This document shows positions 1-5,688 of a DNA stretch of 5,688 nucleotides, piece by piece (position 1 is the stretch's first letter; each line of letters begins with the position of its first letter). The stretch is from an uncultured Porphyromonadaceae bacterium (GTDB taxonomy: Bacteria > Bacteroidota > Bacteroidia > Bacteroidales > Muribaculaceae). The notes beneath the pieces were generated by a model. That model worked only from the letters and a program-made list of their open reading frames with translations. It did not search any database and was not told where the DNA came from. The stretch is taken from NCBI GenBank assembly GCA_947177605.1, contig CAMWUX010000092.1, positions 1-5,688 on the forward strand. Reading direction: 5' to 3'. A program made the position numbers and the translations under genes.

Positions 1-448
1 ACATGGTAAGACCCACGAGTAGACCGAGGCCTACCTGACCCACGATCTTGAATTTGCCCTTCATGCCATCCTTATTGTGCTTCTTGAGCTTGAGGTAGTC
101 GTCGAGGAAGCCGAGGATTCCGAGCCAGACGGTAGCCACGATCATCAGTATCATATACACATTGTCGAGCTTGCCTACGAGCAGGCAGGGTATGAGTATC
201 GACATGATGATGATGACGCCGCCCATCGTGGGGGTGCCCTTCTTCTCAAGCTGACCCTGCAGTCCGAGGTCGCGCACGATTTCGCCTACCTGCATCATCT
301 GCAGGCGGTCGATGATCTTGCGGCCGAATACGAGTGCTATGAACAGGGCGAGCATCATCGCTATACCCGAGCGGAATGTGATATAATCCATGAGGCGCGC
401 TCCGGGGAAGTCGACGCCCTGAAGATATCTGAAGAGGTAGTAAAGCAT
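1..448 (-). CDS. mraY: MraY, phospho-N-acetylmuramoyl-pentapeptide transferase (partial, C-terminus outside window)
   Basis: This integral membrane enzyme transfers phospho-MurNAc-pentapeptide from UDP to undecaprenyl phosphate, making lipid I. The first 149 codons are visible, from an ATG at 448-446; the frame is open to the left edge, so roughly two thirds of the usual protein (about 360-420 residues) is missing. The N-terminus MLYYLFRYL followed by DFPGARL is typical of Bacteroidota MraY. Visible family motifs are a cytoplasmic loop with the GTPTMGG motif at residues 71-77, preceded by two lysines at 69-70, and the FLDDYLK motif at 114-120, whose paired aspartates (116-117) belong to the Mg2+/catalytic site. 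Hydrophobic stretches near residues 26-42, 78-92 and 97-114 fit membrane helices. The start lies 6 bases past the murE stop, so the two are probably co-transcribed and translationally coupled. No Shine-Dalgarno sequence is seen; the leader is AT-rich. The identification is secure; the third catalytic aspartate lies outside the window. Confidence 0.96.
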   Translation of the reverse strand, partial: MLYYLFRYLQGVDFPGARLMDYITFRSGIAMMLALFIALVFGRKIIDRLQMMQVGEIVRDLGLQGQLEKKGTPTMGGVIIIMSILIPCLLVGKLDNVYMILMIVATVWLGILGFLDDYLKLKKHNKDGMKGKFKIVGQVGLGLLVGLTM

Positions 449-454
449 TGGTAA

Positions 455-1912
455 TTAGAGTTGCTTGATGATTTCCATTACTGTTTCGCGATCGTCGAAG
501 TGGTGTTTCACACCCTGTATCTCCTGATAGTCCTCGTGGCCTTTGCCGGCGATGAGCACTACCGATCCGGGAGCGGCAGTGGCCAGCGCCGTGCGTATGG
601 CCTCGCGGCGGTCGGTGATGGAGAGGGTGATGCGGCGCGCTTCGGCGGTGAGGCCGGCTTCCATATCGCGGATGATCTCGGCGGGATCCTCGAAGCGGGG
701 ATTGTCGGATGTGAGTATGAGGCGCTGGCTGCGTGCTGCGGCTTCGCGAGCCATCTCGGGGCGCTTGCCCTTATCGCGGTTGCCGCCGGCACCGACCACG
801 GTGACTACGTAGCCCTGCGGACCCACTACGTCGCGGATCGTGTCGAGCACGTTGACCAGTGCATCGGGGGTATGGGCGTAGTCGACGATAGCGGTAATGC
901 CCTGCGGGGTGTGGATGGTCTGGAAGCGTCCGGCCACGGGCACGAGCCGGCTCATGTGGCGCAATACGGTGTCCTTATCCCAGCCGAGAAGGGTGCATGC
1001 ACCATAGACGGCGGTGAGGTTGTAGGCGTTGAAGCGGCCGGTAAACATCACCTCCACTTCGCGCGAGTTGATGCTCAGCAGGGTGCCGTCGAGGCGGCTT
1101 TCGAGTATCTTGGTCTGGAAGTTGGCGGGGCGCTGGAGGGAGTATGTGTATACGCGGGCCATGGTGTTCTGCACCATAATGGAGCCGTGACGGTCGTCGG
1201 CATTGATCAGGGCGAAGGCGTCGCGCGGCAGGATGTCGAAAAACATCTTTTTGGCCTCGAGATAGGCTTCGACGGTGACGTGGTAGTCGAGGTGGTCGCG
1301 CGTAAGGTTGCTGAATATGCCGCCGGCGAATTTCAGTCCGGCGATGCGGTGCTGATGTGCGGCATGGGAGCTGACCTCCATGGCGGCGTAGCTACATCCG
1401 GCCACCACCATGCGGTGGAGCAGCTCGTTGAGTTCGAGCGGGCCGGGAGTGGTCTGCGTGGCGGGCACGGCTTCGGTATCGATATAGTTGCAGACGGTGG
1501 AGAGCAGGCCTGCCTTATAGCCCATCAGTCGCGCCATCTCGTAGATGAGGGTGGCGGTAGTGGTCTTGCCGTTGGTGCCTGTCACGCCCACGAGGGTGAG
1601 CTTGGTGGAGGGGTTGCCCCACCAGTGTGATGCGAGATAGCCGAGGGCCACTGCGGAGTTGGTGACACGGATATAGGTGACGGTCGACTCCAGGCGTTCG
1701 GGCAGCTCCTCGCATACGATAGCCGCAGCTCCGGCGAGAGTCACCAGAGGTATGAACTTGTGTCCGTCGACGTTGTAGCCGCGCACTGCCACAAATAGCG
1801 AGCCGCGCTTGATCTTGCGTGAGTCGCATTCGAGCGATGTGATCTCTTTGTTTTCGCTGCCGATTATTTCCTCTACGGTAATGGCTGAAAGAAGGTCGGA
1901 AAGTGATTTCAT
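455..1912 (-). CDS. murE: MurE, UDP-MurNAc-L-Ala-D-Glu:meso-diaminopimelate ligase
   Basis: This cytoplasmic ATP-dependent ligase adds the third residue of the peptidoglycan stem peptide. At 485 residues it is full length for the family. The N-terminal UDP-substrate domain covers about residues 1-105. The central Mur ligase ATPase domain has the P-loop GVTGTNGKTTT at 109-119 (Lys116), TTPGP at 154-158, EVSSHA at 179-184, TRDHLDYH at 204-211 and a YLEAKKMFFD segment at 217-226 expected to hold the carbamylated lysine. The C-terminal domain shows DYAHTPD at 344-350, a GAGGNRDKGKRP segment at 374-385, DNPR at 403-406 and GKGHEDYQ at 457-464. DNPR is the known signature for meso-DAP rather than lysine. 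The ATG at 1912 lies 15 bases after the ftsI stop. A GGAG at 1914-1917 is one base from the start, too close for a normal Shine-Dalgarno site. All catalytic motifs are present and I see no break in the frame. Confidence 0.97.
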   Translation of the reverse strand: MKSLSDLLSAITVEEIIGSENKEITSLECDSRKIKRGSLFVAVRGYNVDGHKFIPLVTLAGAAAIVCEELPERLESTVTYIRVTNSAVALGYLASHWWGNPSTKLTLVGVTGTNGKTTTATLIYEMARLMGYKAGLLSTVCNYIDTEAVPATQTTPGPLELNELLHRMVVAGCSYAAMEVSSHAAHQHRIAGLKFAGGIFSNLTRDHLDYHVTVEAYLEAKKMFFDILPRDAFALINADDRHGSIMVQNTMARVYTYSLQRPANFQTKILESRLDGTLLSINSREVEVMFTGRFNAYNLTAVYGACTLLGWDKDTVLRHMSRLVPVAGRFQTIHTPQGITAIVDYAHTPDALVNVLDTIRDVVGPQGYVVTVVGAGGNRDKGKRPEMAREAAARSQRLILTSDNPRFEDPAEIIRDMEAGLTAEARRITLSITDRREAIRTALATAAPGSVVLIAGKGHEDYQEIQGVKHHFDDRETVMEIIKQL

Positions 1913-1927
1913 ACTCCGGTGATTATT

Positions 1928-4006
1928 TTATTCATGAAGGGTTAGACGTATTTTCTGGCCGGCCTTGGCGGGGGTGCCGGGAGCGGGGACCTGTGCAGCC
2001 ACATAGCCTGCTCCGGCGAAGTCGACGTTGTAGCCGGCGCGTTCGAGGGTGGTGATGGCCTCGCGGAAGCTGAGACCTCTCACGTCGGGCACTCCCGAGC
2101 CGGTCTTGGCCGGGGCGGGGAGCACGTGCATCGAGGAGCCTCCGCCGAGGAGGTTATGGATCCGGTGGCCGCGGCGTCCGGACGATGCGTAGTATGTGGG
2201 CGCGGCGGGATCGGAGGCGGCCGATGCGGTGAAGTCGGAACTGTTGCCAAACATACCGCGGGCAAACATCGCTTCGGCCACATTCTTCACCACACGTCCG
2301 CTTGTAGCCTCGGGACTTACCCAGGTGTGGCGCGGATGGGCTATGAGCACCATACAGGTGTAGCGCGGATTTTCAAATGGGAAGAAGCCGCAGAAGCTCA
2401 CGCGGTTCACGCCGTCGATGTAGCCTTCCTTGCCGAGCATCTTGGCGGTGCCGGTCTTGCCGGCTATCTCTACGCGATCGGAGGGCAGGACGTGGCGCGC
2501 CGTGCCGCGCGGACCGCGCACTACCAGATGGAGCATATCGCGGAGTTCGCGGGCTGTGGCCTCGGAACAGATGCGGTCGCGGATGTAGCTTACGGGGAAT
2601 ATGGAGTCGACACCATCCTTGCGTATGCCGCGTACGAGTCGCGGACGCACGTAGCGGCCGCCACCGGCCACGGCATTGTAGAGCGAGGCGGTGTAGAGCG
2701 GTGAGATCTCGGTAGTGTAGCCGTAGGCCTGACGGGTGAGGGCTACCTGGCCGGAAGCCGAAGTGGCGAGACTGTCGATACGGGGCGGTACTTCACCGGC
2801 TATGCCGGCGCCGATGGGCTCGAGGAAGCCGGTCTCCTTGATGCGGGTGTAGAAGCGGCCGGGACAGGTGCCGTAGGCGTCCATGATCATGCGGGAGAAT
2901 ACGATATTGGACGATATCTCGAGGGCGCGGCGCAGCGGCAGTTCGGTGGTCTTGGTGCAGTCTTTGGTGGTGCGGTTGTGGAGCACGTAGGCCGGGCCGG
3001 TGGGATATACGTGGTCGAGCGAAGGGGTGCGCCCGTCCTCCATAGCCACGAGCAGCGACAGGAGCTTCACTACCGATCCGGGCTCGTAGCGGAGCACGGC
3101 GCGGTTGAGCGATTCTATATACTGGTCACTGTCGGGACTGCGTTCGAGCGATGCCATGGCCTTGATGTCGCCGGTGCCTACTTCAAGCAGCAGTGCTGTG
3201 CCCCAGTCGGCTTCGCAGGTCGACAGCACATTGTTGAGCTCGGTCTCGAGGATGTCCTGCATCTTGATATCGATGGTGGTGAGTACGTCATAGCCGTTTT
3301 CGGCCGGGGTATCGGTCCAGTCGACTATAGCGCTGGTGAGCGATACCTTCTTGGAGTAGCCGGGCTTGCCGGTGAGGAGCGTGTCGAGTGATCGTTCGAG
3401 GCCGTATTTGCCATAGGGTACGGTATGTACGGAGTCGAGACCCACAGCGCCGATACTGCGGCGGGCCATCTCGCCGTAGGGGCGCACGCGCTTATGTGCC
3501 TCTTCGACTTTAAGGCCGGTGTAGCGCTTGGGTCCGTTGAGGAATGGGAATGTACGCAGCAGATCGACTTCGCTCTGGCTTATGTCGCGCACGAGGGTGA
3601 AGCAGCGCGAGCGCTCGGCCTTCTTCTTGGCCAGGGGCTTGGAGAGATAGGCATACCATTCTTTGGCGTTGCGGCGGGGGAAGTGGCGGGCGAGGCTGTC
3701 GCTGAGCGGCCCGAGCTGAGTGCGGTATTCTTTTTCGTCGAATTTAGGGCAGCGGAAGTCGAGGGCGGGTGTGTAGACCGTCATGTTTGTGGCGAGAATG
3801 CTGCCGTCGGCGCCGATGATGTCGCCGCGTATGGGGCGGATGGTGTCGATGCGCTCGAGCTCGACGGCTGCTTTGGCGTTCCATTCGGCAGCGTGGAGCA
3901 CGGTGTTGTCGATCAAGCGATAGGCTATGTAGAGCGTGAGGGCGAGGATCAACACCACGATCACGCCGTAGCGCAGCAGGAGATTTCGTGTCTGTGAGGT
4001 TGCCAT
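1928..4006 (-). CDS. ftsI: FtsI/PBP3-type septal peptidoglycan D,D-transpeptidase with C-terminal PASTA domain
   Basis: This class B penicillin-binding protein crosslinks septal peptidoglycan in the periplasm. It has 692 residues; E. coli FtsI has 588, and the excess is mostly the C-terminal tail. A short cytoplasmic tail leads into one membrane helix (about 12-32). The dimerisation/pedestal domain begins with the conserved RGDI..DG..LA pattern at 60-72. The transpeptidase domain shows all three active-site motifs: SVVK at 311-314 (nucleophile Ser311, in YEPGSVVKL), SSN at 365-367 and KTGT at 517-520. A linker rich in Ala, Ser, Gly and Pro (about 588-637) leads to one PASTA domain at about 638-692, starting VPDVRGLSFREA. 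The ATG at 4006 is 4 bases past the ftsL-like stop and is preceded by an AT-rich leader, which supports this start and tight coupling. Position in the dcw cluster favours the division PBP over an elongation PBP2. Expected partners are FtsW (outside the window) and the FtsL-like protein. Confidence 0.95.
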   Translation of the reverse strand: MATSQTRNLLLRYGVIVVLILALTLYIAYRLIDNTVLHAAEWNAKAAVELERIDTIRPIRGDIIGADGSILATNMTVYTPALDFRCPKFDEKEYRTQLGPLSDSLARHFPRRNAKEWYAYLSKPLAKKKAERSRCFTLVRDISQSEVDLLRTFPFLNGPKRYTGLKVEEAHKRVRPYGEMARRSIGAVGLDSVHTVPYGKYGLERSLDTLLTGKPGYSKKVSLTSAIVDWTDTPAENGYDVLTTIDIKMQDILETELNNVLSTCEADWGTALLLEVGTGDIKAMASLERSPDSDQYIESLNRAVLRYEPGSVVKLLSLLVAMEDGRTPSLDHVYPTGPAYVLHNRTTKDCTKTTELPLRRALEISSNIVFSRMIMDAYGTCPGRFYTRIKETGFLEPIGAGIAGEVPPRIDSLATSASGQVALTRQAYGYTTEISPLYTASLYNAVAGGGRYVRPRLVRGIRKDGVDSIFPVSYIRDRICSEATARELRDMLHLVVRGPRGTARHVLPSDRVEIAGKTGTAKMLGKEGYIDGVNRVSFCGFFPFENPRYTCMVLIAHPRHTWVSPEATSGRVVKNVAEAMFARGMFGNSSDFTASAASDPAAPTYYASSGRRGHRIHNLLGGGSSMHVLPAPAKTGSGVPDVRGLSFREAITTLERAGYNVDFAGAGYVAAQVPAPGTPAKAGQKIRLTLHE

Positions 4007-4010
4007 AGTA

Positions 4011-4367
4011 TTATTTTTCAGAAGATTGTGTGATTACAAAAGGCGGATATGGCTGTACACCGAGATTGAGATGGAGTGTATCGACCATCTGCTGCATGGC
4101 GCTCTCGCGGATGCGGCTCATGTAGGTGGAGCGCACGCTCACGCGCTCGGCGGTGACTACTTCGAGCTTGTGCTGGAGGCGGCGTATCTCCTCCATTTTG
4201 GTCTGACAGGTGTATTTGCCGGAGATGTAGATGAGCAGCACGAATGCCAGCAACACCATGCCCATCCAGTTGCGGGCAAAGAAGTCGCTGTTGACCACGC
4301 GTCCATACATGATCTGGCGGAGCATGTTCGACGAGGTTTCGGGCTTGGATTTCCGGGCGGCTGACAT
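4011..4367 (-). CDS. ftsL: FtsL-like cell division protein, single-pass membrane protein
   Basis: This 118-residue protein probably fills the FtsL role, forming part of the divisome complex that activates FtsW-FtsI. What is visible is a basic cytoplasmic tail of about 33 residues, one hydrophobic membrane segment at about 34-50 (WMGMVLLAFVLLIYISG), and a charged periplasmic stretch at about 52-98 with heptad-like spacing (MEEIRRLQHKLEVV), as expected for a short coiled coil. That gives the bitopic topology of FtsL/FtsB/DivIC. The position between rsmH and ftsI is the classic ftsL position. FtsL proteins are poorly conserved in sequence, so the call rests on size, topology and context more than on motifs; Bacteroidota members form their own FtsL-like family. 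The N-terminal tail is rather long for FtsL and an internal Met15 or Met20 could be the start, but ATG 4367 sits 13 bases after rsmH, as expected in this compact operon. Confidence 0.85.
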   Translation of the reverse strand: MSAARKSKPETSSNMLRQIMYGRVVNSDFFARNWMGMVLLAFVLLIYISGKYTCQTKMEEIRRLQHKLEVVTAERVSVRSTYMSRIRESAMQQMVDTLHLNLGVQPYPPFVITQSSEK

Positions 4368-4380
4368 ACGGCGGGTGTGA

Positions 4381-5292
4381 TTATATCTTTTCGGCTACAC
4401 GCAGCTTGGCACTGCGGGAGCGGGGGTTGGACAAAATTTCCTGCTCATCGGGCACGACGGGGCGCGAAGTGAGCAGGCGCATCGGTGCCTCGCATCGGCC
4501 GAAGAAGTCGGTGCGGCGCTCTCCGTCGATGTTGCCGGTGCGCATGAAGTTCTTGACCATACGGTCTTCGAGCGAGTGGTAGGTGATCACGGCAAGTCGG
4601 CCGCCCGGGCGGAGCACATCGACCGACTGCTGCAGGAGGTCGCGCAGGGCTCCCATCTCGTCGTTGACTTCGATACGCAGAGCCTGGAATATCATGGCAA
4701 GCTCTTTCTTGGCCTGACGCGGATTGAGCAGTGGCTCCACGCAGGCTGTGAGCGATGCGGTGTCGGTGAAGGGTCCCTGCGACTGACGGCGGCGCACGAT
4801 GGCCGAGGCCAGACGGCCGGCGCTGGATAGCTCTCCGTAAGTGCGGAGCAGATTGCGCAGGACTTCCTCATCGGAGGCGTTGAGTATTTCGGCGGCTGTG
4901 CGGCGGCAGTTGCGGTTCATACGCATATCGAGCGGGCCGTCGAAGCGGAAGGAGAATCCGCGCTCGGGGGTGTCGAAATGGTGGAATGATACGCCGAGAT
5001 CGGCCAGAATGCCGTCGACGGCGGTCACCCCGTAGTAGCGGAGGAAGTTGCGCAGAAACCGGAAGTTGGAATACACAAATGTAAACCGCGAGTCGTCGGG
5101 GGCATTGGCCGCTGCATCGGCATCCTGATCGAAGGAGTACAGATGTCCCTTACCGTCAAGAGATTGGAGGATGGCACGCGAATGGCCGCCTCCGCCAAAG
5201 GTGGCGTCGACATACACTCCGTCGGGGTGCAGGGCGAGGCCCTCAAGTGCTTGAGGGAGTAAAGCCGGGATATGATACTGAGTCTCTTCCAT
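4381..5292 (-). CDS. rsmH: RsmH (MraW), 16S rRNA (cytosine1402-N4)-methyltransferase
   Basis: RsmH uses S-adenosylmethionine to N4-methylate C1402 in the decoding centre of 16S rRNA. The 303 residues match the family length. Near the start is the conserved YHIPALL (6-12), which supports the ATG at 5292. SAM-binding elements are VDATFGGGGHS at 28-38 and the acidic FDQD at 54-57; further family motifs are ADLGVS at 97-102, GFSFRFDGPLDMRM at 112-125, QALRIEVNDE at 203-212 and TYHSLEDR at 237-244, and the C-terminus NPRSRSAKLRV at 289-299 is typical. One small oddity is VSFHHFD at 101-107, where most members have a serine in place of the first phenylalanine (VSSxQxD). It is the first gene of the visible operon; the usual upstream neighbour mraZ is not present. 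No Shine-Dalgarno sequence is seen; the bases before the ATG are AT-rich. Confidence 0.97.
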   Translation of the reverse strand: MEETQYHIPALLPQALEGLALHPDGVYVDATFGGGGHSRAILQSLDGKGHLYSFDQDADAAANAPDDSRFTFVYSNFRFLRNFLRYYGVTAVDGILADLGVSFHHFDTPERGFSFRFDGPLDMRMNRNCRRTAAEILNASDEEVLRNLLRTYGELSSAGRLASAIVRRRQSQGPFTDTASLTACVEPLLNPRQAKKELAMIFQALRIEVNDEMGALRDLLQQSVDVLRPGGRLAVITYHSLEDRMVKNFMRTGNIDGERRTDFFGRCEAPMRLLTSRPVVPDEQEILSNPRSRSAKLRVAEKI

Positions 5293-5418
5293 TTATGATA
5301 ATGATCGGTGAGGCGGCGCAAGCCTTCAAAGGGAGGTTGTAAAGTTACGACAAAAACGCAAATAATTTACATAATCAAACACTGATTTTTACTCCCCACT
5401 ATCGAATAAGTTATTAAC
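5293..5418 (-). promoter_or_regulatory. Probable leader and promoter region of the rsmH-ftsL-ftsI-murE-mraY operon
   Basis: This non-coding stretch lies between the palindrome and the rsmH start and is clearly AT-rich from about 5340 to 5420, unlike the GC-rich coding DNA around it. Reading the minus strand, TAACTTTA at 5347-5340 resembles the Bacteroidota sigma-ABfr -7 element TAnnTTTG with the final G replaced by A. TTTG sequences occur at 5379-5376 and 5362-5359, but neither has the usual spacing of about 19-21 bases to that element. A second possibility is CGTTTTTG at 5358-5351 paired with the TTTG at 5379-5376 (17 bases between), but it lacks the TA. A promoter is expected here because the upstream gene appears to be terminated, but the exact hexamers are not settled. 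No riboswitch or leader peptide is recognisable. Confidence 0.35.
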
Positions 5419-5457
5419 ATTGATGCAATGCGTTAAAGTTTAACGCATTGCATCAAT
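5419..5457 (-). terminator. Long perfect palindrome, probable terminator between the upstream gene and the dcw operon
   Basis: The 19-base arms 5419-5437 and 5439-5457 are exact inverted complements around the single base 5438 (outer arm ATTGATGCAATGCGTT). As RNA this would fold into a stem of at least 16-17 pairs with a small loop in the AAAGTTT centre. It starts 35 bases past the stop of the upstream minus-strand gene and lies 127 bases before rsmH, the expected place for a terminator. Against an ordinary intrinsic terminator, the bases that follow on the minus strand (GTTAATAACTTATTCG) are only T-rich, with no run of U. A protein-binding operator is the main alternative, since a perfect dyad works equally well as DNA. 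Confidence 0.55.
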
Positions 5458-5491
5458 AATGGTGATATTTGCAAATGTAAACCTGCGGAGC

Positions 5492-5688
5492 TCAGATACC
5501 GAGTGCGCGCACCAGCAGACGGTTGTAGTCGGTGGAGGCTGCCGATACCTGATCGGCTGTGATGGAATCGGCGCGGAGGCCATCGCGGAGCCCTTTGATA
5601 AGGAGTTGCGTATTGACTTTTACGCCCTTGGTTTCCAATTCTTTGATCTGACTTAGAATGCTCATGGCCGACTGTGCCCCCTGGGTAT
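5492..5688 (-). CDS. C-terminal end of an unidentified protein with FKBP_N-like helical segment (partial, 5' end outside window)
   Basis: Reading the minus strand, an open frame enters at the right edge and ends with TGA at 5494-5492, giving the last 64 residues of a protein. The segment is polar and helical, without membrane spans: it opens QGAQSAMSILSQIKEL, followed by GVKVNTQLLIKGLRDGLR at 21-38 and then an ITADQVSAA helix at 42-50. The pattern of G-(I/V)-x-V-(N/D) followed by a (K/A)G(L/M)(R/Q)D(A/G) helix and a turn with an acidic or polar T-x-(D/E)-(Q/E) helix start resembles the dimerising N-terminal domain of Mip/FkpA-type prolyl isomerases. Here, however, the protein stops right after it, with no FKBP catalytic domain downstream. 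The gene cannot be named from this fragment. It is probably not in the dcw operon, because the palindrome separates it from rsmH. Confidence 0.7.
   Translation of the reverse strand, partial: TQGAQSAMSILSQIKELETKGVKVNTQLLIKGLRDGLRADSITADQVSAASTDYNRLLVRALGI

Noticed and set aside
77..454. A 125-codon plus-strand open frame opposite mraY
   Set aside because: The product is rich in Glu, His and Asp and mirrors the hydrophobic codons of MraY. The minus-strand MraY frame explains the region.
461..1630. A 389-codon open frame on the plus strand opposite murE
   Set aside because: It lies wholly within the antisense of a fully motif-supported murE. Its product is a run of Gly, Ala, Val and His without recognisable motifs, as expected from the mirror of GC-rich coding DNA with few stops.
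2126..3997. Several plus-strand open frames of 112-192 codons opposite ftsI (2126-2704, 2978-3391, 3425-3997)
   Set aside because: These are antisense shadows of the ftsI frame, with skewed composition and no family features. Codon bias in the sense strand explains their length.
5467..5476. Short palindrome ATTTGCAAAT between the upstream stop codon and the long palindrome
   Set aside because: A 10-base AT-rich palindrome is easily expected by chance, has no partner copy in the window and no clear role.
5459..5656. A 65-codon plus-strand open frame at the right end
   Set aside because: It overlaps the antisense of the partial minus-strand gene and shows no motif, while the minus-strand product has a coherent helical pattern with an FKBP_N-like match.
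1..5688. CRISPR arrays, tRNA or rRNA genes, insertion sequences, attachment sites
   Set aside because: No spaced direct repeats, cloverleaf-like segments, transposase motifs or terminal repeats were seen; about 96 percent of the window is accounted for by minus-strand coding sequence.

Overview
The window is a piece of the division and cell wall (dcw) gene cluster of a Bacteroidota bacterium, read entirely from the minus strand. From right to left the order is: the C-terminal end of an unrelated gene, a non-coding gap with a long perfect palindrome, then rsmH, an ftsL-like gene, ftsI (PBP with a PASTA domain), murE, and the first third of mraY, which runs off the left edge. All calls rest on motifs read by eye; no database search was run.

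Organism: the rsmH-ftsL-ftsI-murE-mraY order, the class B PBP with a single C-terminal PASTA domain, the short FtsL-like protein, the MraY N-terminus, and AT-rich translation starts without usable Shine-Dalgarno sequences all fit Bacteroidales. The coding DNA is GC-rich for that order, which points to a lineage such as Muribaculaceae or Rikenellaceae/Alistipes; this placement is an inference. The MurE DNPR motif predicts meso-diaminopimelate in the peptidoglycan, so a Gram-negative type wall.

Layout: 5492-5688 is the 3' end of a minus-strand gene whose last 64 residues resemble the helical N-terminal domain of FKBP/Mip-type prolyl isomerases. 5293-5491 (199 bases) is non-coding; it holds a 39-base perfect palindrome at 5419-5457, probably a terminator for the upstream gene, and an AT-rich stretch that probably carries the promoter of the dcw operon. 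From 5292 down to 1 the genes are packed with gaps of 13, 4, 15 and 6 bases and no internal terminator, so they almost certainly form one transcript.

How the genes work together: MurE and MraY act in sequence on the peptidoglycan precursor (addition of meso-DAP to UDP-MurNAc-dipeptide in the cytoplasm, then transfer of the finished phospho-MurNAc-pentapeptide to undecaprenyl phosphate in the membrane). FtsI crosslinks septal peptidoglycan in the periplasm, and the FtsL-like protein is its probable divisome partner. RsmH methylates 16S rRNA and is a traditional first or second member of the cluster.

Nothing here looks like an undescribed system. The points most worth a second look are the absence of mraZ directly upstream of rsmH, the long palindrome at the operon boundary, and the FKBP_N-like module that ends a protein instead of preceding a catalytic domain.
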